DNA of 64,000 bases. Origin: a virus. The notes under the pieces are model-generated. The model saw only the letters and a program-made list of their open reading frames with translations. It made no database searches and had not been told where the DNA came from. The stretch is from IMG/VR virus record IMGVR_UViG_3300042691_027299, positions 1 to 64,000 of that record; one strand, given 5' to 3'. The translations under genes were made by a program, and so were the position numbers. Below, piece by piece: positions 44,317 to 52,660 of this stretch. The number at the start of each line of letters is the position of its first letter. Position 1 is the stretch's first letter.

Positions 44317-45264
44317 GTGACCGGCCCGATCCGCTCCCAAATTTTTGGTTTCCCCGTCAACATGGACGAGGCCGACGTTACGCGCGCCAAGGTGTTAAAA
44401 GACGGGCAACTGCGTGATCTTGTCGATGTGATCTATGACGCGCAGACCGGCGCGCTTGCCGGGCTGACGCCAACGGCTGACAGCATGCCGTATTTCACGG
44501 GGGCGACGACAGCCGACACAACACCAATCACGGCGTTTGCGCGGACGTTGCTCGACGATGCAAACGCTGCGGATGCGCGGGCAACGCTTGGCGTAAGTGC
44601 GAGCACAACCGCATCGGGTGTTACAAACGATAGTGGTGTGTCAGGCGCCACGGTTGCGGCGGCGCTTGATACGCTTTCTTCTGGCAAACAGGCTGCATCT
44701 GCCAACCTGTCTTCATGGTCCGCCCTGGCCACCTCGGCCAAAGCGGATACGTCACACGTCCACTCTGCTGCTGACCTGACCTCGGGTACGCTGCCTATCG
44801 CTCGTCTACCTGCCGGCTCGATAGTTCAAATCGTCGAGACGAAGAACACGGGTGTGTTCTCGACCGCGACGACGATCCCGGCTGACAATACTGTTCCGCA
44901 AAACACGGAGGGTGTCGAGGCATTCACTTTGAATGTCACGCCCAAAGAGTCCACCAGCAAGATCTTAGTCGAATGCTGGGGTATGTTTTCGGCCAGCACC
45001 ACGGCAGCCGCGACGTTCGCTCTGTTCAAAGACAGCGACGCCTCCGCCTTTGCTGCTCAGTTGTTGAACGCGGCGGGCGCAAACTTCGCCGTGCCGTTCT
45101 ACTTCGCCGGGTCTTTCACGGCGGGCACCACCTCGGCCATCACGATCAAGTTCAGGTTTGGCGGCAACGGCACAAACACGGTGCAACTCAATCAGATAAA
45201 CAGTGTCGCCTACCTCGACACATCCGACGGCTGCCACATCAAGATCACCGAGATCAAGGTCTAA
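44317..45264 (+). CDS. Tail fibre-like protein, unit B
   Basis: A 315-residue protein starting at GTG 44317 behind GAGGTGAG. Residues 1-60 form an attachment segment. LLDDANAADARATLGVSAS matches the motif of the unit A fibre. SKADTSHVHSAADLTSGTLP-like shaft repeats follow (residues 130-165), then a beta-rich C-terminal head (about 190-315). Probably a receptor-binding fibre or appendage. Confidence 0.65.
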   Translation: MTGPIRSQIFGFPVNMDEADVTRAKVLKDGQLRDLVDVIYDAQTGALAGLTPTADSMPYFTGATTADTTPITAFARTLLDDANAADARATLGVSASTTASGVTNDSGVSGATVAAALDTLSSGKQAASANLSSWSALATSAKADTSHVHSAADLTSGTLPIARLPAGSIVQIVETKNTGVFSTATTIPADNTVPQNTEGVEAFTLNVTPKESTSKILVECWGMFSASTTAAATFALFKDSDASAFAAQLLNAAGANFAVPFYFAGSFTAGTTSAITIKFRFGGNGTNTVQLNQINSVAYLDTSDGCHIKITEIKV

Positions 45265-45270
45265 TCGCAT

Positions 45271-45726
45271 ATGTATACAATCACCTCGTTGCGCTGGCTC
45301 AACCAGGCACAGACCCTGATCGAGGCAGTAACCGAAGAAGCTGGGGTCGTCCTCTACAACCCCAGCCGCCCGGAGTGGCCAGACGTTAGTGCCCGTCAAG
45401 ACATCGCGACCTACGTCCCGCCGCAAGTAAGCCCTGCACAAGTCAAGGCAGAGGCCTCACGGCGCATCTTGGAGGCGTTTCCTCTTTGGAAGCAAATGAA
45501 CATGAATGCGCGATCCAACGAGTTGTTTCGCATTCAAGCGGGCTACATGCGGGATTCCGACAATACCTTCCAGCCGGCCCGCGCGTTGACCTCTGAAGAA
45601 ACCGCAGAAGAGGTGGCGTTGCGGGAGGCCTGGGATTGGGTGAAGGCGGTGCGCGCCGCGTCCAATACCATCGAGGCAATGAACCCTATTCCGCAGGACT
45701 ACACCGCAGACGCGCGGTGGCCGTAA
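45271..45726 (+). CDS. Fibre accessory/assembly-like protein
   Basis: A 151-residue protein. The first half is loop-rich. The second half contains ASRRILEAFPLWKQMNMNARSNELFRIQ and EAWDWVKAVRAASNTIEAMNPIPQDYTADARWP, the common ending ('W..i..iRaasN.ie......p.Dy..d.rWP') of phage fibre-associated proteins. Directly behind the fibre gene, so likely its chaperone or connector. Confidence 0.65.
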   Translation: MYTITSLRWLNQAQTLIEAVTEEAGVVLYNPSRPEWPDVSARQDIATYVPPQVSPAQVKAEASRRILEAFPLWKQMNMNARSNELFRIQAGYMRDSDNTFQPARALTSEETAEEVALREAWDWVKAVRAASNTIEAMNPIPQDYTADARWP

Positions 45727-45758
45727 GCGGTTGGCGCCTGCCCATCTGAGGATCGCAA

Positions 45759-46361
45759 ATGGCCTCCGAAACCGACATCTGCAATCTTGCCCTGACCCGG
45801 TTGGGTCACAGCATGATTTCCGCTCTCAACGAGGGAACCAAGGCGGCAGATCTGTGCAATCTGCACTACCCTTTGGCGCGAGATTTCATGTTGCGCGATC
45901 ACCATTGGAATTTTGCCATTAGGCGATCGACGCTGGCCTTGTCGGCCACAACGCCCAACCACGAGTTTGCCTATCAGCACGCCTTGCCGGCGGATTGCCT
46001 CAAGGTGATCCGCACGGACCTTGACGATATCGCGGGCGGGATCGAGTACGGCTATCCGTATTCGACGGGGGCTCCTTACAAGATCGAGGGGCGGTATTTG
46101 CTGTCAGATGAAACGACCGTCAGGCTTGAATACGTCGCGCGGGTGACGGACGCAGCGCAATTCGACACGCTGTTTGTCGATTGCTTGGCGCAGCGATTGG
46201 CCGCCGAGCTGGCTATGCCGCTGGCCGACAACGCCAGTCTCGCAAAAACGATGTGGGATATGTACGCGGCCAAGATCCGCGATGCGCGCAGCGTCAACGC
46301 GCAAGAAGGCACGCCGCGTGAGTTTGTTGACGCCACCGGCTGGCTGACAGCGAGGCTCTGA
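45759..46361 (+). CDS. Tail tubular protein A (T7 gp11-like)
   Basis: A 200-residue protein. Start SETDICNLALTRLGHSMISALNEGTKAADLCNLHYPLARDFMLRDHHWNFAIRR is the classic podovirus gatekeeper/tail tube A pattern ('ic.lAL..lG...i.s..d.s..a..c...y...r...L....w.fa'), continuing with ALPADCLKVIR and YVARVTDAAQFDTLFVDCLAQRLAAELA. It forms the ring under the portal. Confidence 0.88.
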   Translation: MASETDICNLALTRLGHSMISALNEGTKAADLCNLHYPLARDFMLRDHHWNFAIRRSTLALSATTPNHEFAYQHALPADCLKVIRTDLDDIAGGIEYGYPYSTGAPYKIEGRYLLSDETTVRLEYVARVTDAAQFDTLFVDCLAQRLAAELAMPLADNASLAKTMWDMYAAKIRDARSVNAQEGTPREFVDATGWLTARL

Positions 46362-46363
46362 TC

Positions 46364-48829
46364 TTGGCTAAAGTCACCTATCCGATTACGAATTTTAGTG
46401 GCGGTGAGCTATCGCCCCGGCTGCGCGGCCGTACCGATATCAAGAAATACGCCTCCGGTTGCCGCACGCTGGAGAACTTCGACATCGTTCCGCACGGTGG
46501 CGCCCGTAAGCGCTCGGGCACGCGGTTCGTGTGCGAGCATTTCAGCGCGCTCCGGCTAGTGCCGTTCGTGTACAGCACCGAGCAGAGCTATTGCCTCGGG
46601 TTCGGGCACGAGTTCGTGTGGTTTTTCAAAGATCGGGGCGTCATCACGTTTACCCCGGTTGCCATCACCGGCATCACGCAGGCCGCCAATGGCGTGGTGA
46701 CGGCAACATCGCACGGGCTGACGACCGGAGACTATGTGCAAATCCTTTCGGTCGGAGGAATGACCGAGGTCAATAATCGGATTTTTGAAGTCACGGTGCT
46801 GACCGCCAACACGTTTGAACTCAACGTCGATACCTCGGGATATACCGCCTACACGTCCGGCGGCACAGTGGGAGAGGTCGTCAACTTGGTCACGACCTAC
46901 TCGATGGCCGATGTCGACGAGATGACCTTCGCTCAGGTTTACGATACGCTCTACATTGCGCATCGATCGCATCCGCTTCGCAAGATCACCCGGTTTTCGG
47001 ACACGTCCTGGACGCTGACGGCTCCAACAATCACAACGGGGCCGTTCCGGACGATTAACGGCAATCCCGATCTCAAGATCACGCCGAGCGCATTTTCCCT
47101 TGCTGCGACAGCGTATGGCACTTACACGGTCGGCACCAGTTGCACACTGACGGCCACCACGAACGCCTTCGATTCGGATATGATCGGCGGGCTGTTCCGG
47201 CTCAACGAGGAAGGCGCAGTTGGCGTGTCTTCGGCGCCGCTGGGATCGTCGGGCATTACCATCTCAGCCGGCTCGACCTATACCAATGCGGGAAACGTGT
47301 ACGGGGTTGCCAGCGTCGCGGGCACTGCCAACTGGGGGCAATACACGAGGGTCCCCGATCACACGTCCGGTCGCGTCCGGGTGTTTGGACCAACGGCATC
47401 AAACTACTTCGACTCTGACTTCCTGCATCCAGGCTATTGCATCGTACGGATCACGGCCGTCACGTCGGCCACCGTCGCGACTGCCGAAATTGTGCGGTAT
47501 CAGATGCCCGAGTCTGTCGTCCGCGCCGGCACAAGCCTTTGGGAAGAGGGCGCCTGGTCGGATTATCGTGGTTATCCGGGAGCGCTGGCGTTCTACGAGC
47601 AGCGTCTATTCCTGGCCGGGTCGACTTCGGAGCCGTCGGTTATTTGGGGCACGCGATCGGGCGGCTATGAGGATTTCACCGACGGCAGCGAAGACGACAA
47701 AGCGGTGACGTATCGCATTGCCGGCGGCTCGGCCGATGTGATCCGGTGGCTGGCCTCGGGCCGCGTCTTGATGGCGGGCACCAGCGCGTCGGAATATGCG
47801 ATTGCGGCGAGCAACCAGAACGAGGCGCTGACCCCTACCAACTTTAAGGCCGTCGTGCAGACCTCCTATGGCACGTCGGAAGCGCATCCGGTGCGCGTCA
47901 ATCAGCTTGTGCTCTATCCGCAGCGCGATGGCGCGGCAAACAACCCCGCCCGCAAGCTCCGGGAGTACCAATACAGCTATGCCGATGATGCCTTCCAATC
48001 CACGGATCTCACGATTTTTTCTGAACACATCATGGGCGCCGGCTTCACCGAGGTGGCTTATGAACTCGTGCCGGATAGCGTGATCTGGTGCCGGCGCACG
48101 GATGGCACGCTGGCAGCCTGCACCTATGAGCGGGCGCAAGAGATTATTGCCTGGGGCCGGCATATCCTGGGCGGCAGTGGCGAGGCGCAATCGATCTGCG
48201 TCATCCCATCCGATGAGGGCGATGAGTTGTGGCTGTCCGTGCTGCGCAACGGAGCGTATTCTATCGAGGTGATGCTGCCGCCATTCCAGGATGACGCCGA
48301 CAAAGAAGACGCGGTGTTGCTGGATAGCTCGTTGACCTATTCGGGCACATCGACCTCGACACTCTCGGGGCTCTGGCATCTGCGCGGGCAGGATGTGAAG
48401 GTGCTGAACAACGGCGCTGTCGAAAGCCACACAGTGACGAGCGCTGGCCGCGTCACGCTCAACCGAGCCACGACCAAAGCGCACGTTGGCTATGGCTACA
48501 CGGCGGTTCTGGAAACCCAGGATCTAGAAGCGGGCGCCCAGGCGGGAACGGCGCAAAGCCGGGCCAAGCGCATCAGCCAGGTCTACCCGCGACTGGTCGC
48601 GTCCCTTGGTGGCAGCATGGGGCCGGATGCGTCCAACCAAAAGGCGCTGCTGTATCGGCGCGCAACGCAGCCGATGGATGCAAGTCCGCCGCTGTTTACG
48701 GGTATTTCTCAGGAAAGCGTGGATTTTCCATCGGGCTGGGATCGTGAAGCTGTGGTAAGAATTGAGCACGACGATCCATTGCCGTTTCACGTTATCGCGT
48801 TGGTCGCTGAACTCTCGACTTCGGGGTGA
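46364..48829 (+). CDS. Tail tubular protein B (T7 gp12-like nozzle)
   Basis: An 821-residue protein starting at TTG 46364. YPITNFSGGELSPRLRGRTDIKKYASGCRTLENFDIVPHGGARKRSGTRFV is the diagnostic N-terminus of podovirus tail nozzle proteins. Further segments VPFVYSTEQSYCLGFGHEFVWFFKD, YDTLYIAHRSHPLRKITR and ASEYAIAASNQNEALTPTNFKAVVQTSYGTSEAHPVRVNQLVLYPQRDGA also fit. Large beta-propeller-like protein that closes the tail. Confidence 0.92.
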   Translation: MAKVTYPITNFSGGELSPRLRGRTDIKKYASGCRTLENFDIVPHGGARKRSGTRFVCEHFSALRLVPFVYSTEQSYCLGFGHEFVWFFKDRGVITFTPVAITGITQAANGVVTATSHGLTTGDYVQILSVGGMTEVNNRIFEVTVLTANTFELNVDTSGYTAYTSGGTVGEVVNLVTTYSMADVDEMTFAQVYDTLYIAHRSHPLRKITRFSDTSWTLTAPTITTGPFRTINGNPDLKITPSAFSLAATAYGTYTVGTSCTLTATTNAFDSDMIGGLFRLNEEGAVGVSSAPLGSSGITISAGSTYTNAGNVYGVASVAGTANWGQYTRVPDHTSGRVRVFGPTASNYFDSDFLHPGYCIVRITAVTSATVATAEIVRYQMPESVVRAGTSLWEEGAWSDYRGYPGALAFYEQRLFLAGSTSEPSVIWGTRSGGYEDFTDGSEDDKAVTYRIAGGSADVIRWLASGRVLMAGTSASEYAIAASNQNEALTPTNFKAVVQTSYGTSEAHPVRVNQLVLYPQRDGAANNPARKLREYQYSYADDAFQSTDLTIFSEHIMGAGFTEVAYELVPDSVIWCRRTDGTLAACTYERAQEIIAWGRHILGGSGEAQSICVIPSDEGDELWLSVLRNGAYSIEVMLPPFQDDADKEDAVLLDSSLTYSGTSTSTLSGLWHLRGQDVKVLNNGAVESHTVTSAGRVTLNRATTKAHVGYGYTAVLETQDLEAGAQAGTAQSRAKRISQVYPRLVASLGGSMGPDASNQKALLYRRATQPMDASPPLFTGISQESVDFPSGWDREAVVRIEHDDPLPFHVIALVAELSTSG

Positions 48830-48834
48830 TTTGA

Positions 48835-49326
48835 ATGTGCATGATGGCCGTCGGCGCGATTGCTGGACTTGCCGGATCGATGGTCAGCGCGATGGGTGCC
48901 AAGCAGCAGGCCGACGCGCAGGCACAGCAAATGGAATACAACGCAACGGTGTCCAAGATCAACGCGCGGCAGAACCGCATGCAGGGCATGGCCGAGCAGG
49001 AAAAGCTCGGCATGAAGTACGACAAGGTTGAAGGCACCGGCATTGCTAACGCGGCCAAGGGTGGCGTCGATCCGACGTATGGAAGCGCGGCGCTGACGAT
49101 CTTCGGGTCCAACTGGCAAGACAGAACGATGGACCAGGGCACCGCTTACGTGAACGCGGAAAGCGCGGCGGTCGGCAACGAGAACAAGGCCAAGGATCTC
49201 GAAGCCCAGGCAGCTTCGACGCGGCAGGCGGGCAAGATCGCGGCGGCGGGTACGTTCCTGAGTGGTATTGCCGGGACCATCAAGGGGTTCGGCGGCAGTG
49301 GCGGCGCATTGAAGATCAACGCATAA
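48835..49326 (+). CDS. Internal virion protein B-like (T7 gp14-like)
   Basis: A 163-residue protein, MCMMAVGAIAGLAGSMVSAMGAKQQADAQAQQMEYNATVSKINARQNRM. A short hydrophobic N-terminal segment then a long Gln/Ala-rich helix, which is the gp14-type pattern. Ends with a Gly-rich tail (AGTIKGFGGSGG). First of the ejection proteins that build the channel through the host envelope. Confidence 0.75.
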   Translation: MCMMAVGAIAGLAGSMVSAMGAKQQADAQAQQMEYNATVSKINARQNRMQGMAEQEKLGMKYDKVEGTGIANAAKGGVDPTYGSAALTIFGSNWQDRTMDQGTAYVNAESAAVGNENKAKDLEAQAASTRQAGKIAAAGTFLSGIAGTIKGFGGSGGALKINA

Positions 49327-49354
49327 GGCGGGGGCTGCTATTCCCAAGATCCCT

Positions 49355-52300
49355 GTGACTGAGCAGACGGTTGGCTATGAGCCCCGTCCGCAACCGTTCT
49401 CGACGGGTGATGGCTATGAAGCTCCCGGCCGCGCCATGCAGGCGCTTGGGCGGGGCATCGCGTCGTTGGGCGATGCGTTCGGGTCGTTCGCGGCGGAGCA
49501 GGACAAGGAAGCCGAGTTTGACGACAAGCTCCGCGTGGCAAAGGCGCTGAACAACGCCGATGCGGAGCTGTTGCAATTCAAGGAGACGTATCAGGGCGAC
49601 GGCTCGGATTTCGAGGGCCGGTCGCAGGACATCTACAAGAAGCACATGGACCCGGTGACGGGGGAACTGCGATCCAAGCGGATGCAGCAATCTTATCCGT
49701 TGTTCTATGAGCAGCAGCGCGGCAATCGCTACGAGCGGGCGATTGAGCACGGGTCTAAGCTGCGCACGCAGACGCGGGTGATTGCGACGCAAAGCCTGCT
49801 GGAAACGCAGATCGGCGCGCTGGACTGGTCGACTGCGGAAGCGGCTGAGCAGTCGATGACCACGGCGGTCGGGCTCGGCCAACGCATGATCGATGAGATC
49901 CCCGGCCTGACGCCAAAGCAGCGCGAAGAACAATACAAAAATGTGCGCGCGATGTTCGATCAGTCGATCAACAACCTGATGGCCAAGGGTAAGATCCCGG
50001 CCGGTGTGGTTGGCCCGACGCTGGAGCGCATTCGGGAAAAGCTCGGCGGTATGGTCGAGACGGAGCCGGTTGTGCCGACTGGCCCGGTTTCCGACATTCG
50101 GGACTTTACGTCGAAGCCGGGGCGCGGGTTTGGCCGCCTGGAAAAGCCGACGCATATCGTGCTGCATGACGTGTCGGGGGACGATCCCGGCCGCAAGCGG
50201 GTGCCGCAGGGCGGCAACATCCCGCAGTATCACATCACCTTCGACAAGAGCGGCATCAATCTTGAGGTGCCTTTTGATCGGCAGGCGCCACACGCGCGCG
50301 ACTTCAACAAGCACTCGATCGGCATCTCGCACATCGGCTATGAAGGCGACACCCTTGATCCGCAGGCGATCAGGAACGGCGCCAAGGCCGTGCTCATGGT
50401 GCAGGAGAAGTTCGGCATTCCGGCCGAAAACATCCTGACGCATCCCGAAGGCGGCCCGCGCGCCACCAAAAGCGGCGGCAAAGATCCAAAGGAAGCCGCC
50501 TGGCGCAAGGATGTGCTGGACTATATCGGCGCGAACCGGGCGCAATTGCTGGCCGAACTGCAAGGCGGTGGAGCCGCGCCGCAGGTCGCGGGCACGGCCG
50601 CTCGCGCGGTCAGCCAGTCCGGCCTGGACTTCATCAAGAAGGAAGAAGGCTGGAGGCCGCAAGCCTACGCTGACGGGCGGCAGACCTCGGTCGGCTGGGG
50701 CACGCGCGGACGGCCCGGCGAAAAGATCGACGAGGCGGAAGGCGAGCGGCGGTTGCAGGCCGAGCTTGCTGAGGCCAACGCGGCGATCGACAAGGCGGTC
50801 AAGGTGCCGCTGGCCCAGCCGCAACGGGATGCGCTGGTGTCTTACGTGTTCAACGCGGGACCCAACGGCGCGGCGCGCAACGTGTTCGCGGCGATCAACG
50901 ACGGCGACATGAAGAAGGCCGCCGATCTGATGCGGGCCGACGACAAGGGGGGCGTCGTTGCCAACCGTCGCGGGCGCGAAGTGCAGATGTTCCTGGCGGG
51001 TGGCGCGCCGACAGGTGAAGACCTGAAAGCCCGGTCCCTGACGGCGGGCCGGGTTCCGGCCAATGATCGGGGCGAACCACGCGAAGCCAACGCCATTCCT
51101 GGCGCCCCGGTGCGGGTGGCGGATGCTGGTGGTTCTGTAACCACGGACGCCACCAAGCCCGGCGCACTGACACCCGCACCCGGCCAGCGTCTCAAGAACT
51201 CGCTTGCGCTTGAAATGCTGCGCCATCTTGATGAGAAGGGTCCGACCTGGATCGACATGGACAAGAAGCGCGTCCAGGGCGCGATCAAAAGCGCCCGCGA
51301 TAAGGTATTGGACGGCTACCCGCTGGATGAACCGACCGAAGCCGCGCTGTCCGCAGCGGTGCAGGGCGCTCGCGATCCCGCGCTGGCGTTGGAGCTTGGC
51401 GCCCTGACCTCGATGCGCGATGAAATCCGCAAGGCGCAGATCGCCCCAATGCCACAGACGCAGGCAATGATCGCGCAATGGCAGCGCGCGTTCCAGAACC
51501 GGACACCGACCGACGTTGAGAAAAAGGCCCTGGAGACGCTGCAAGATCTGGTCGTGAAGAAGGAAACCAAGCTGCGTGAAGACCCGTTGTCGTGGGCGCG
51601 GTCAACCGGCATCACCTTGCCTGGCGTCGACATCACGACGCAACTCAACAATCCCTCGGCCATTGACGCTCGGCTGGCAGAAGCGACCGTTGTGGCGCAG
51701 CAATTCCAGATCCCGATGCAGTATTTCACGGAAGCTGAGCGCAAGGGGATGGCCAAGCTGATCGAGCAGGGCGCCGATCCGTTGAGCATTGCCGCGCCGA
51801 TTGTCGAGCGATGGGGGCCGATGCACGCCACGCAGGCCATGCGTGAGCTGTCCGACAAGATCCCCGAAGCGGCTATTGCGGGCTATCTGCTGCCAACCAA
51901 CCCGCAGTTGGCCATGGACATCTCGACCGACATGAAGAACCGGCAGGTCACGGGCTACAAGCCGATTGACCCGGACAAGATCATGGTGGAGAGCGCCAAG
52001 TCAGCGCTCGGCGATACGTTCGCGCAATTCCCGAAGGCCCAGCAAGACATGGTGATGGCGGCGGCAACCGCAGCCTGGAGAACGCGCGCCCACAAGACGG
52101 GACAGGCAACGCAAGAGACCTTGTTGCAGGCCATGCGTGAGGTGCTGGGCGAGCGCAAGGACGCCAAGGGCGAGGTCTACGGCGGCATCACCGAGACGGG
52201 CAAGAAGACCGACCCGGTGCTTGGGAGGCGGCCGCACACGATTGTTCTGCCGCCGCAATGGAAGCAGGAGAGTTTTACGTCGCGCTGGACGCCGGGCGAT

Positions 52301-52660
52301 GGGGAAAACTGGAAAACCGTCCTGCAAAAAGTCACGGACGAGGATCTGATTGCCGCCGGCATTGCGCCACCCGTCAACAGTCGAGGCGAACGCATCCCGA
52401 TGGCGAGCCTGTTGAGCAAGGGCACGCTCTCCCACGCCCGCGATGGCAATGCCAACGGGCGCTACGAGGTGGCGATGGGCGCGCTCGGGTCCAGTAAAGA
52501 GGATTGGGCGTTCGCGGGCGCGTGGGTCACGGACCCCTCGGCTCCGGGCCGCCCAACAGCGGGCAAGACGGCCAAGCCCAGTGGTCTGTTCGTGCTCGAT
52601 CTCAACAAGCTCTATCCGATCCTGAAGCGCCGCTATCCCGGCGCCTTCTTCCCGGAGTGA
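49355..52660 (+). CDS. 1101-residue ejection protein with amidase and lysozyme domains
   Basis: Starts at GTG 49355. Residues 20-250 are helical, internal-virion-protein-like. Residues 264-375 form an amidase_2/PGRP-like domain: THIVLHDVSG near 266, QYHITFDKSGINLEV around 291-305 and LTHPEGGPRATKSGGKDP around 361-378 as zinc and active-site regions. Residues 421-550 are a GH24 lysozyme (LDFIKKEEGWRPQAYADGRQ; Glu 431, Asp 440, Ser 445 in the Thr position; then DALVSYVFNAGPNGA). The rest is helical. Two peptidoglycan-cutting activities would open the wall during DNA ejection. Confidence 0.85.
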   Translation: MTEQTVGYEPRPQPFSTGDGYEAPGRAMQALGRGIASLGDAFGSFAAEQDKEAEFDDKLRVAKALNNADAELLQFKETYQGDGSDFEGRSQDIYKKHMDPVTGELRSKRMQQSYPLFYEQQRGNRYERAIEHGSKLRTQTRVIATQSLLETQIGALDWSTAEAAEQSMTTAVGLGQRMIDEIPGLTPKQREEQYKNVRAMFDQSINNLMAKGKIPAGVVGPTLERIREKLGGMVETEPVVPTGPVSDIRDFTSKPGRGFGRLEKPTHIVLHDVSGDDPGRKRVPQGGNIPQYHITFDKSGINLEVPFDRQAPHARDFNKHSIGISHIGYEGDTLDPQAIRNGAKAVLMVQEKFGIPAENILTHPEGGPRATKSGGKDPKEAAWRKDVLDYIGANRAQLLAELQGGGAAPQVAGTAARAVSQSGLDFIKKEEGWRPQAYADGRQTSVGWGTRGRPGEKIDEAEGERRLQAELAEANAAIDKAVKVPLAQPQRDALVSYVFNAGPNGAARNVFAAINDGDMKKAADLMRADDKGGVVANRRGREVQMFLAGGAPTGEDLKARSLTAGRVPANDRGEPREANAIPGAPVRVADAGGSVTTDATKPGALTPAPGQRLKNSLALEMLRHLDEKGPTWIDMDKKRVQGAIKSARDKVLDGYPLDEPTEAALSAAVQGARDPALALELGALTSMRDEIRKAQIAPMPQTQAMIAQWQRAFQNRTPTDVEKKALETLQDLVVKKETKLREDPLSWARSTGITLPGVDITTQLNNPSAIDARLAEATVVAQQFQIPMQYFTEAERKGMAKLIEQGADPLSIAAPIVERWGPMHATQAMRELSDKIPEAAIAGYLLPTNPQLAMDISTDMKNRQVTGYKPIDPDKIMVESAKSALGDTFAQFPKAQQDMVMAAATAAWRTRAHKTGQATQETLLQAMREVLGERKDAKGEVYGGITETGKKTDPVLGRRPHTIVLPPQWKQESFTSRWTPGDGENWKTVLQKVTDEDLIAAGIAPPVNSRGERIPMASLLSKGTLSHARDGNANGRYEVAMGALGSSKEDWAFAGAWVTDPSAPGRPTAGKTAKPSGLFVLDLNKLYPILKRRYPGAFFPE

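Noticed and set aside
49316-51544. A 742-codon open frame opposite the 1101-residue ejection protein
   Set aside because: Same antisense effect; composition is Arg/His/Leu-rich, no motifs, no ribosome-binding site, and the sense strand has clear amidase and lysozyme domains.
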